Below, piece by piece: positions 1 to 5,959 of a stretch of DNA of 11,368 nucleotides. Under the pieces are notes generated by a model. That model had not been told where the DNA came from. It made no database searches and saw only the letters and a list, made by a program, of their open reading frames with translations. Source of the DNA: Atopobium sp. (GTDB taxonomy: Bacteria > Actinomycetota > Coriobacteriia > Coriobacteriales > Atopobiaceae); assembly GCA_015259105.1 (NCBI GenBank), contig JABZGZ010000039.1, forward strand, positions 1 to 11,368, read 5' to 3'. Position numbers and translations under genes: made by a program. Numbering within the stretch: the first letter of the stretch is position 1; the number at the start of each line of letters is the position of its first letter.

Positions 1-1
1 T

Positions 2-343
2 TTTGAGCGCATTATGCTTGCGCTGGAGGCTCTTGGTGTTGCAGCTGAGCCTGCAGCTCCAAGCTGTGTTTATGTTGCTTGCGCAGGTGCTGAACAGGCT
101 CCTGTTGTATTTGATGCTGTGCTGGCGCTGCGTGAGGCTGGTATTAGATGTGAGGCTGATCGTACTGGTCGTTCGCTAAAGGCTCAGTTTAAGCAGGCAG
201 ATAAGATGGGTGCAACGCTTTGTGTGGTCATTGGTCCAGATGAGGTTGAAGCTGGTACGGTCACTCTTCGTGATATGGAGTCTCACGAGCAGGTACAGGT
301 GCCTGCTGACCAGCTTGTTGCTGAGGTTAAAGCCAGACAGTAA
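2..343 (+). CDS. hisS: Histidyl-tRNA synthetase, C-terminal part (5' truncated by window)
   Basis: Charges tRNA-His with histidine in the cytoplasm (class IIa synthetase). Only the last 113 codons are present and the reading frame is open to the window edge. The first visible residues, FERIMLALEALGV, match the end of the catalytic core, the motif 3 helix of the G-x-ERL-LAL type. The rest fits the class IIa anticodon-binding domain: a VYVAC strand, an alternating alpha/beta pattern, then R-TGRSLKAQFKQADK-GA, VIGPDE and LRDM near the end, all usual in HisRS C-termini. The protein ends normally with TAA, 24 bases before a stem-loop terminator. Seen: motifs and stop. Known: domain architecture of HisRS. 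The start and catalytic motifs 1 and 2 lie outside the window. Confidence 0.93.
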   Translation, partial: FERIMLALEALGVAAEPAAPSCVYVACAGAEQAPVVFDAVLALREAGIRCEADRTGRSLKAQFKQADKMGATLCVVIGPDEVEAGTVTLRDMESHEQVQVPADQLVAEVKARQ

Positions 344-366
344 CAATAGGACTAGAAGTCAAATTT

Positions 367-410
367 AAACCCTCTCGTGTCTGTGAATCGGGAGGGTTTG
401 TTTGTTAGGC
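367..410 (+). terminator. Intrinsic terminator of hisS, possibly bidirectional
   Basis: AAACCCTC at 367-374 pairs with GAGGGTTT at 392-399. Two more pairs (375 with 391 as a wobble, 376 with 390) give a stem of about 10 bp. A T-rich tail (TTTGTTTGTT) runs through 397-406. It sits between the convergent ends of hisS and the antiporter gene, whose stop codon is at 405-407, so it may stop both transcripts. The U tract on the minus strand (complement of AAATTTAAA) is poorer. Confidence 0.8.
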
Positions 411-1838
411 AACTTTTACAGCAGGAAGACTTGCAGTCGCATCCGTTGTGTCTTCGTCCTGCATGCGAGGCAATGAGCAGCTGCGGACATCGTCAGAGGT
501 AAGGCCAAGCCAACGAGCACGATGACCGTCAATTTTTGCTGGACGGCGATGGAGCCACAGGGAAATTCCCAGAGTCCAAAGAGGCAGCAAATAAAGGAAG
601 CTCGCAGCTAGAAGACTCATGGAAGGTGCGCCAATTGCAGAGAGTACCGAGATGTTTGAAATAGACCACGGTACCAGAGGAGCAAGAATTACGGCGCTAT
701 TCTCGATATCCAAGGCAAGAGCGCTAGAAGAGTTCTCTGCGTTCTCGCATAGGTCGTTTGTCAGCATAATAGCCAAGGTCTGGTTACAAGAAACCATTGA
801 GGTAAACATGCTGGTAATCAGAACGCCAAAGAAAGGCGTGGAGTTATCGGAGAGGTCAGCTACTAGCTGGCACATACGGCGAAGCAGTCCAGTTGTCTGG
901 AAAAGACCAGCGTAGCTTGAAGAAATGGTGACAATTGTCAAAACGTTCATCATGGAGAAAACGCCGCCACCATTAACCATGTTTGCAACGGTAGCTCCTG
1001 GAGCGCGAAGGCCAAAGAGCAAGATGACTGGCAGGTCTGTAAGCGGAACGCGCTGGATGGTGACACACAGAATGCAGGCAAGCACCAGGCTGGATGCCAT
1101 GGTCACAATGACATCAACCTTAAGAAGCGAGAAAACAATTACAAGAAGAGCAGGTGTGAGCGAAATCAAAGAGAGCCTAAAAGAGCGGCTCAGAAGACCA
1201 GTGACATCGGGAATAGTTCCCGTGTTTGCCATAAAGAAGTCCCAGGCTACATAGATAGCGCATGCGGCAATAAAAGGCACTACGCTGGTTCGAAGCATGC
1301 GGTTAATGTTTTTGGATAGATTTGTATCGGTAAGTTGTGAAACAAGAATTGCACTGGTAGACATAGGGGAGCAACGATCTCCAAAGTAGCTACCCGCAAG
1401 GACAGCGCCACCAATAAAGAACTCGCTTGCTCCAATTGCCTTACCAATAGACATGCAGATGATTCCCATGGTTGCAGCAGTACCAAATGCGGTACCTAGA
1501 AGCATAGACATCATGGTGCAGAGCAAAAATGTTGCCAGAATGAAGATAGACGGAGAAATAAGAGAAGCCGAGATACTGACAATCTCTGGAATAGTTCCAG
1601 CTGCACGCCAGGCAGCACTCATAGCGCCAACCACAGCAAACAGCGCAATGATTGTTTTAACTTCCCAAACAGATTCAAAGGCTGCTAAAAGAAGCTTTTT
1701 TGCAGAGATTTTGCGAGAAAGTCCGTAACCAAAAAAGAGTAAGAAACCAATGGTCAAGATAGATGTAAGGGGAAAAGATAGGGCTGTACCTACGATGAGC
1801 ATCACCGCAAAGGCACTCAGTACTATTAGCTCTACCAT
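405..1838 (-). CDS. NhaC-family Na+/H+ antiporter
   Basis: Integral membrane cation/proton (or organic acid/cation) antiporter of the NhaC family (PF03553 type), 477 aa with roughly 11-12 hydrophobic segments. Family signatures visible: GSYFGDRCSPMS at residues 149-160 (usual form G-YFGD-SP-SDTT), NGGG at 289-292, SCNQTLA at 350-356, and IENSAVILAPLVPW at 378-391, equivalent to the E-SGT--SPLIPW block. The hydrophilic tail (about 430-477) is probably cytoplasmic. I chose the ATG at 1836-1838 because GGAG lies 7 bases upstream and the protein then begins with a hydrophobic segment, as in relatives. An in-frame ATG 24 codons further upstream reaches into the regulatory region. The gene is divergent from a LysR regulator, which probably controls it. 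The transported substrate cannot be read from sequence; Na+/H+ exchange is the default, and malate/lactate-type exchange is possible in this family. Confidence 0.87.
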   Translation of the reverse strand: MVELIVLSAFAVMLIVGTALSFPLTSILTIGFLLFFGYGLSRKISAKKLLLAAFESVWEVKTIIALFAVVGAMSAAWRAAGTIPEIVSISASLISPSIFILATFLLCTMMSMLLGTAFGTAATMGIICMSIGKAIGASEFFIGGAVLAGSYFGDRCSPMSTSAILVSQLTDTNLSKNINRMLRTSVVPFIAACAIYVAWDFFMANTGTIPDVTGLLSRSFRLSLISLTPALLVIVFSLLKVDVIVTMASSLVLACILCVTIQRVPLTDLPVILLFGLRAPGATVANMVNGGGVFSMMNVLTIVTISSSYAGLFQTTGLLRRMCQLVADLSDNSTPFFGVLITSMFTSMVSCNQTLAIMLTNDLCENAENSSSALALDIENSAVILAPLVPWSISNISVLSAIGAPSMSLLAASFLYLLPLWTLGISLWLHRRPAKIDGHRARWLGLTSDDVRSCSLPRMQDEDTTDATASLPAVKVA

Positions 1839-1845
1839 GCATCCA

Positions 1846-1849
1846 CTCC
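1846..1849 (-). promoter_or_regulatory. Ribosome binding site that fixes the antiporter start
   Basis: On the minus strand GGAG stands 7 bases before the ATG at 1838. No comparable site precedes the upstream in-frame ATG at 1910, so the shorter 477-aa product is preferred. Confidence 0.7.
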
Positions 1850-1878
1850 AAACGAATTTCTTATGTAAATAGAGTAGG

Positions 1879-1902
1879 CAACTAAGAAGTTGAAGTCCAA
1901 CT
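1879..1902. promoter_or_regulatory. Three alternating half-sites, candidate LysR operator
   Basis: CAACT (1879-1883), AGTTG (1888-1892) and CAACT (1898-1902) are perfect alternating inverted half-sites separated by 4 and 5 bases. They lie between the divergent antiporter and lysR genes and overlap the TTGAAG -35 element of the lysR promoter. On the minus strand they fall in the likely core-promoter zone of the antiporter. LysR regulators commonly bind dyads in such gaps. Binding by the adjacent regulator is an inference. Confidence 0.5.
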
Positions 1903-1920
1903 GTTTTCAATGGTTATAAT
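1890..1920 (+). promoter_or_regulatory. Promoter of lysR: TTGAAG -35, TATAAT -10
   Basis: A perfect TATAAT at 1915-1920 is preceded by TTGAAG at 1890-1895, with a somewhat long 19-base spacer. Transcription would start near 1926-1928, about 30 bases before the lysR ATG. Confidence 0.65.
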
Positions 1921-1939
1921 TACAAGTAATTTTTGTAAT
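1919..1939. promoter_or_regulatory. Inverted repeat ATTACAA-N7-TTGTAAT over the lysR start site
   Basis: ATTACAA at 1919-1925 and TTGTAAT at 1933-1939 form a perfect 7-bp-arm dyad with a 7-base spacer. It begins inside the -10 element and covers the expected transcription start of lysR. This position suits autorepression. Dyad size and spacing resemble LysR-type sites, although the strict T-N11-A core is not present. Confidence 0.5.
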
Positions 1940-1955
1940 GTAGTGGGAGCAAAAA

Positions 1956-2897
1956 ATGAACTTTCAGACCATGGATTATTTTGTTGCTGTTGCAGAAGAA
2001 AAGAGCTTCACTAAGGCAGCTGAGCGCCTGAGTGTAACGCAGCAAACGCTCTCGGCAAATATTGCCGCTGCAGAAAAAGAACTTGGCTCTAAGCTGCTGG
2101 AACGCACCGTCCCGCTGTCTCTAACGTTTGCAGGAGAAGAGTTCTTGCGGTATGCGCGCAAATTCCAAGCACAGCGTCGCGCCATGGATCAAGAGTTTCT
2201 TGATATTGCAGGTAATGAGCGAGGTCGCCTGCGTGTTGGTGTCACCGCAACACGAGGCCACATCATCATGCCGCGCTCTATTGCCGCTTTCCAAAAACTG
2301 CATCCAAATATCTCTATTGAGCTTGACGAGGGCGAGAATGACGAGCTGGTTGAGTGGCTGTCCGAAGGCCAACTTGACTTGATTGTTGCAACCGTCAATT
2401 CCACATCATATGACCTTGTTGTTAAAAAGCTGTTTGACGAGAAGATCGTTCTTGTTGTCTCTCAAGCGCTTCTTGAGTCTTTGTATGCAGATAAGGTTGA
2501 CTCAGTTGTCTCACAAGTTAAAAAGACGGGAAAGCTTACTGCCCTGGAAGCTTGCCCCTTCTTAACGGTTGGTAAGCGAGACATTGCAGGTAGTTTTGCC
2601 CGCCATGCGTTTGCGGCGTCGGGCATTTCTCCTACCATCAAGGTCATGTCCAGAAACTCCGAGACGCTTTTGGCCCTTGCCATGAGAGGGGTTGGCGCGT
2701 GCTTCTTGCCATCAGAGCTGGTTGCTTCTTCTTACTACGACTCTGAAACGTCTGGTCTCCACATTATTGAGCTAGGAAAAGAGATGTCGTACTCGGTCAG
2801 CGTTGCCTGGCGCCGCACCGATCATGTGTGGAGCACAATCGAGTCATTTGCTCAGGTGCTTTCTGAGCAGCGCTACGTGGTTAAGCGAGGTGAGTAG
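1956..2897 (+). CDS. LysR-type transcriptional regulator
   Basis: Cytoplasmic DNA-binding regulator, 313 aa, the normal length for the family. The N-terminal winged helix-turn-helix is clear: residues 1-60 contain MDYFVAVAEEKSFTKAAE, then LSVTQQTLSANI as the recognition region and LGSKLLERT. A linker helix (about 60-85) leads to the periplasmic-binding-protein-like effector domain, about 90-300, which opens with GRLRVGVTATRGH. GGGAG at 1945-1949, 6 bases before the ATG, is a good ribosome binding site. The gene is transcribed away from an antiporter gene, with dyads and a promoter between them. By the usual pattern of this family it likely controls the antiporter and itself. The effector cannot be predicted; an ion- or pH-related signal or an organic acid would fit the neighbour. 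The stop is 1 base from the next start, which suggests co-translation with the pseudouridine synthase. Confidence 0.92.
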   Translation: MNFQTMDYFVAVAEEKSFTKAAERLSVTQQTLSANIAAAEKELGSKLLERTVPLSLTFAGEEFLRYARKFQAQRRAMDQEFLDIAGNERGRLRVGVTATRGHIIMPRSIAAFQKLHPNISIELDEGENDELVEWLSEGQLDLIVATVNSTSYDLVVKKLFDEKIVLVVSQALLESLYADKVDSVVSQVKKTGKLTALEACPFLTVGKRDIAGSFARHAFAASGISPTIKVMSRNSETLLALAMRGVGACFLPSELVASSYYDSETSGLHIIELGKEMSYSVSVAWRRTDHVWSTIESFAQVLSEQRYVVKRGE

Positions 2898-2898
2898 T

Positions 2899-3636
2899 AT
2901 GGATGCGCTTCAGACTGACAGTAATCTTGAGATTTTGTACCAAGATGAGTATCTGCTTGCCGTGAATAAACCAGCGGGAATTATTGTTCACGCAGATGGC
3001 ACCCATGAGCCTTCTCTAACCGACGCGGTTTGCGAGAAACTCCGTGCACTTGAAGGTTCAAGAGAGGTAGATCTTTCCCAGGTCCAAGCACTGAATCGCC
3101 TTGATAAGGAGACCACAGGCATAGTGCTCTTCTCGCTCAAAAAAGAAACGCAGCCGCAGTTTGACCAGCTTATTGCCTCCAAAGAGCTCTCCAAAGAGTA
3201 TTTGGCTGCCGTTAAGGGAGCGTTTGAGCCAAATAAACTGCTGATAGATAAGGCAATTGGAAAAGATAGACATGACGCTCAAAAGATGAGGGTCTCAGCA
3301 ACAGGCAAACCTTCTCAAACGGAGGTTCGTCTTATAAAGGTTGCTTCATCAGCACAAGATCAAATTCACAGCTTGTTACTGGTCAATTTGTTGACAGGAA
3401 GAAGGCATCAAATTAGAGTGCATCTCTCGTCACTTGGATTTCCTCTGGTAGGAGATGCGTTATATGGAGGAGTGTCTTCTTTGCAGCGCGGAGCAAAAAA
3501 GAAGCATAAAGCGCAGCCGCTAATGCTGCATGCATATCGCGTTGGATTTATTCATCCAGTCACGAGCGCAAAAATTGTGATTAAAACGGACATTCCAGAG
3601 CGATTTTCTTATTTTGGTGTCACTGAGGTGGACTAA
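2899..3636 (+). CDS. RluA-family RNA pseudouridine synthase
   Basis: Isomerises uridine to pseudouridine in rRNA or tRNA; 245 aa, cytoplasmic. No S4 domain precedes the catalytic fold: the protein opens directly with EILYQDEYLLAVNKPAGIIVH (residues 11-31). The catalytic motif is NRLDKETTG at 66-74 with Asp69 as nucleophile; the usual first residue is His (HRLD). Further family blocks are GRRHQIRVHL at 167-176, FPLVGDALYG at 181-190 and LMLHAYRVGFIHP at 208-220. I chose the ATG at 2899, one base after the lysR stop, with GAGGTGAG at 2887-2894 inside lysR as ribosome binding site. An open frame continues upstream inside lysR to 2803 but would only add residues encoded in an overlapping frame. 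Which uridine it modifies is not visible (RluA, RluC, RluD or TruC-like). Confidence 0.9.
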   Translation: MDALQTDSNLEILYQDEYLLAVNKPAGIIVHADGTHEPSLTDAVCEKLRALEGSREVDLSQVQALNRLDKETTGIVLFSLKKETQPQFDQLIASKELSKEYLAAVKGAFEPNKLLIDKAIGKDRHDAQKMRVSATGKPSQTEVRLIKVASSAQDQIHSLLLVNLLTGRRHQIRVHLSSLGFPLVGDALYGGVSSLQRGAKKKHKAQPLMLHAYRVGFIHPVTSAKIVIKTDIPERFSYFGVTEVD

Positions 3637-3656
3637 TAGTACATACTTTGTGATAG

Positions 3657-3700
3657 AGACATGCATTCATTTTGTGTAAATACGTTACCCAGACGTGCAT
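3657..3700. repeat. Imperfect direct repeat in front of the hydrogenase gene
   Basis: AGACATGCAT at 3657-3666 and AGACGTGCAT at 3691-3700 differ at one base and start 34 bases apart. They lie in the 87-base gap between the pseudouridine synthase and hydrogenase genes. I see no strong -35/-10 pair in this gap. A regulatory role is a guess. Confidence 0.3.
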
Positions 3701-3710
3701 AAAGTGAACG

Positions 3711-3716
3711 AGGAGG
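3711..3716 (+). promoter_or_regulatory. Strong ribosome binding site of the hydrogenase gene
   Basis: AGGAGG, followed by more Gs, ends 7 bases before the ATG at 3724. It fixes the start and suggests efficient translation independent of the upstream gene. Confidence 0.85.
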
Positions 3717-3723
3717 GGGAGAA

Positions 3724-5319
3724 ATGCCTGGCACAATGCGAGGTGTCTATACCAACCTGACTGAAATTCGCAGGAAGGTATTTAAAGAGGTTTCGGCGCT
3801 TGCGTATGAAAAAGCAGACAAGAGCGTTGACGAAATTGCTCGCCAAATGGAAGAGCTGCCCTACAAGATTATTCCTGGTGATATTGCAACATATCGCGAG
3901 AGTGTCTTCTTGGAGCGTGCTATTGTTGGTGAGCGTATCCGCATGACTATGGGCATGCCTATGCAGGGCGTTGATCAGCCTAAGCAAATATCTGATGGCT
4001 TGGAAGAGGCTTCTCGGCCAGAGGTTTATTACCAACCTCCGCTGATCAACATTGTCAAGTTTGCGTGCAACGCATGCGAGGACAACGTGTATCGCGTTAC
4101 CAATGCATGCCAGGGTTGTCTTGCACACCCTTGCCGAGAGATTTGTCCTAAAGAGGCAATTAGCTTTGTGGACAAAAAGGCATATATTGACCAGGAGAAG
4201 TGCATTCAGTGCGGTATGTGTTTTAAGGTTTGTCCGTACCAGGCAATTCATCACCATGTACGTCCATGTGCTGCTGCTTGTGGCATGGATGCTATTGGTT
4301 CTGATGAGCACGGTCGCGCAGACATTGATTACGAGAAGTGCGTTTCTTGTGGTCAGTGCCTGGTCAATTGCCCCTTTGGCGCAATTGCCGATAAGAGCCA
4401 GATTTTCCAGGTAATTCAGGCTATCAATGAGGGTTATACCGTTGTGCCAATTGTGGCTCCTTCATTTGTTGGCCAGTTTGGCAAGGGCAGCGTTGGTCGT
4501 CTTCGTGAGGCATTCAAGGAGATGGGATTCGCCGAGGTAGAAGAGGTGGCAACCGGTGCTGACCTCTGTACTGTTCAGGAAGCAGAAGACTTTGTCAAAG
4601 AAGTCCCAGAAAAGCTTCCCTTTATGGGAACAAGCTGCTGTCCCTCTTGGTCTGCTATGGCTAAAAAAGAGCATCCAGAGCATGCTGATGCTATTTCTAT
4701 GGCACTCACGCCAATGGTTTTGACTGCTCGTCTAGTAAGAAAACAAAATCCAGAGTCCAAGATTGTCTTTATTGGACCATGCACTGCTAAGAAGCTCGAG
4801 GCACTACGTCGCTCCGTTAAGTCCGAGGTCGATTTTGTTCTGACCTTTGAGGAGCTTGCAGGAATGATGGAGTCTAAGGGTATTGATTACACCAAGCTCG
4901 ATGACGACAACTCCGACTTTGAAAACGCTTCTCATGACGGTCGTGCTTTTGCAGTGGCCGGTGGCGTAGCAGGCGCAGTTGTAAACGTCATTCACCAGAA
5001 GCACCCTGATAAAGAAGTGCCTATCATGGCTGTTGACGGCCTTGCTGAGTGTCGAGCTATGCTCAAGGATGCTGTTAAGGGTAAATATCCAGGTTATCTT
5101 CTTGAGGGCATGGCCTGTCCTGGCGGCTGTGTCGGAGGCGCTGGCACCCTGAGTGCCGTTAACCGTGCCGCCGCAGCGGTTAAGCGTTACGCAAAGACCG
5201 CTTCTTCTGAGCTGGCTTCTGCGAACAAGTACAACGATCTTATTTCAGAGCTTGCAGGCACCGTTTCTGCTGAGGTTGAGATTGCCGAGGTTCTTGAGGT
5301 TCAGAAGCCTGTTGAGTAG
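3724..5319 (+). CDS. Monomeric [FeFe] hydrogenase, group B-like
   Basis: Catalyses H+/H2 interconversion at an H-cluster; 531 aa, cytoplasmic (no signal peptide). Domains: a helical N-terminal region (about 1-100, with ERAIVGERIRM at 64-74); a Cys-rich ferredoxin-like region with C115/C118, a CX2CX4CX3C set (C129, C132, C137, C141), CX2CX2CX3C at 160-170, C182/C186, and CX2CX2CX3C at 206-216; then the H-cluster domain. H-cluster motifs: L1 TSCCPSW at 303-309, L2 GPCTAKKLE at 351-359, L3 EGMACPGGCVGG at 461-472. By hand alignment to clostridial CpI, the ligands are C306, C353, C465 and C469, with proton-relay C305, E286, D289 and S325. L2 has Gly where group A enzymes have Met (MPC), and L1 has Ser where Gly is common. 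No partner subunit or HydEFG maturase is nearby. The electron partner is probably ferredoxin. Direction of catalysis (evolution, uptake or sensing) is unknown. Confidence 0.9.
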   Translation: MPGTMRGVYTNLTEIRRKVFKEVSALAYEKADKSVDEIARQMEELPYKIIPGDIATYRESVFLERAIVGERIRMTMGMPMQGVDQPKQISDGLEEASRPEVYYQPPLINIVKFACNACEDNVYRVTNACQGCLAHPCREICPKEAISFVDKKAYIDQEKCIQCGMCFKVCPYQAIHHHVRPCAAACGMDAIGSDEHGRADIDYEKCVSCGQCLVNCPFGAIADKSQIFQVIQAINEGYTVVPIVAPSFVGQFGKGSVGRLREAFKEMGFAEVEEVATGADLCTVQEAEDFVKEVPEKLPFMGTSCCPSWSAMAKKEHPEHADAISMALTPMVLTARLVRKQNPESKIVFIGPCTAKKLEALRRSVKSEVDFVLTFEELAGMMESKGIDYTKLDDDNSDFENASHDGRAFAVAGGVAGAVVNVIHQKHPDKEVPIMAVDGLAECRAMLKDAVKGKYPGYLLEGMACPGGCVGGAGTLSAVNRAAAAVKRYAKTASSELASANKYNDLISELAGTVSAEVEIAEVLEVQKPVE

Positions 5320-5343
5320 ACAGATTCTCTCAAATTAAAAGCT

Positions 5344-5373
5344 AAACGCCGGTGCACTGCATCGGCGTTTTTT
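5344..5373 (+). terminator. Intrinsic terminator of the hydrogenase gene
   Basis: A 12-bp stem (5344-5355 with 5359-5370, one G-T wobble) with a 3-base loop is followed by T-run 5368-5373. It starts 25 bases after the hydrogenase stop. Confidence 0.93.
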
Positions 5374-5412
5374 ATGAGAAATGCAGCTTAATAAGGCAAT
5401 CTACCAGGTAAT

Positions 5413-5442
5413 AAAAAAGGATCTGCGATTAACAGATCCTTT
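5413..5442 (-). terminator. Intrinsic terminator of the 102-aa gene
   Basis: AAAGGATCTG (5416-5425) pairs perfectly with CAGATCCTTT (5433-5442) around a 7-base loop. The A-run 5413-5418 gives a T-run at the 3' side on the minus strand, so it serves the leftward gene that ends at 5488. A weaker T-rich stretch on the right could also back up the hydrogenase terminator. Confidence 0.85.
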
Positions 5443-5487
5443 AAGTTTTAGCTGAGAGATAGTCAACAAAATGCTGATTATTTTGAA

Positions 5488-5796
5488 TTACTCAGATTTT
5501 TCGTTTTTCATGGATGCATAGAACGTTGCATGTGAAAAAACGTCTTTAATGGTTTTTCCATTAATAAAAGGAAGCGCGAGAAATTCGTCTACCGTTGGAA
5601 CTAGTTCAGAACAATCTACAAAGTGGTTTTTTGAGTTTCTGATGCTGGTGTCTTGAGCTCTCCATGCCTCAAAATTGACATCAGTGAGGTAATAAACCTG
5701 GTGTCCGACTTGCATGTACACAGAGTGATTACTGTGCAGGTACTCTACCAGGTCTTCGTAAGAAATCTGGAGAACCTCAGAACTTTTCTTGCCCAT
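5488..5796 (-). CDS. Hypothetical protein, 102 aa, family not recognised
   Basis: I do not recognise this protein. It is small and soluble-looking, with no signal peptide or membrane segment. Charged ends (MGKKSSE and NEKSE) enclose a mixed alpha/beta-looking core with many aromatic residues: YEDLVEYLHS near 13-22, QVYYLTDVNFEAW about 33-45, a single Cys in FVDCSELVP, and FINGKTIKDVF about 77-87. It is probably a real gene: AAGGA lies 7 bases before the ATG, it has a perfect-stem terminator of its own, and an upstream gap of 163 bases contains three dyads. It is flanked by a convergent hydrogenase gene and followed upstream by a codirectional HAD phosphatase gene. Immunity-like or regulatory roles are conceivable, but nothing in the sequence shows one. 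Confidence 0.75.
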   Translation of the reverse strand: MGKKSSEVLQISYEDLVEYLHSNHSVYMQVGHQVYYLTDVNFEAWRAQDTSIRNSKNHFVDCSELVPTVDEFLALPFINGKTIKDVFSHATFYASMKNEKSE

Positions 5797-5818
5797 GATG
5801 CAATCCTTTCCACGTCGC

Positions 5819-5878
5819 TTGCGCGCAAATTATGGACGCACTTTTATAGACTATACCGCCCTCAGAATACGCTTATTC
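5819..5878. promoter_or_regulatory. Cluster of three dyads upstream of the 102-aa gene
   Basis: Within 60 bases there are a perfect palindrome TTGCGCGCAA (5819-5828), TATAG-A-CTATA (5845-5855), and GAATA-N4-TATTC (5865-5878). On the minus strand the middle dyad overlaps TATAGT and TATAAA, the best -10 candidates, so the outer dyads would sit near -35 and downstream of the start. No good -35 hexamer is seen. Operators are a reasonable but unproven reading. Confidence 0.4.
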
Positions 5879-5917
5879 AGATGAATTGAGAGGCATAGGC
5901 AAGCGGACGTTTTTTCT

Positions 5918-5936
5918 CGCTCAACGGCAATGAGCG
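5918..5936 (-). other. Hairpin after the HAD phosphatase gene, no U-run
   Basis: CGCTCA (5918-5923) and TGAGCG (5931-5936) form a 6-bp stem with a 7-base loop, 23 bases past the HAD gene stop on the minus strand. There it is followed by AGAAAAAA rather than Ts, so it is not a normal intrinsic terminator. It could stabilise the 3' end or help factor-dependent termination. Confidence 0.35.
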
Positions 5937-5959
5937 GATGGTTGCAATCTTTAGTGCTA

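Noticed and set aside
1839..1910. N-terminal extension of the antiporter from an ATG at 1910 (24 more codons)
   Set aside because: It runs through the lysR regulatory region, has no ribosome binding site and gives a Cys/Lys-rich leader unlike the family, whereas the ATG at 1838 has GGAG 7 bases upstream.
2803..2898. Longer pseudouridine synthase reading into the end of lysR
   Set aside because: The added 32 residues are the shadow of lysR codons, and the ATG at 2899 has a ribosome binding site and starts just before the conserved EILYQDEYLLAVNKP block.
3685..4311. 208-codon minus-strand reading frame opposite the hydrogenase gene
   Set aside because: His/Asn/Leu-rich antisense shadow of a strongly conserved gene with all its Cys motifs; no ribosome binding site.
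5797..5959. tRNA or small RNA gene between the orphan and HAD genes
   Set aside because: No cloverleaf or terminator-ended transcript can be drawn; the hairpin at 5918-5936 lacks a U-run.
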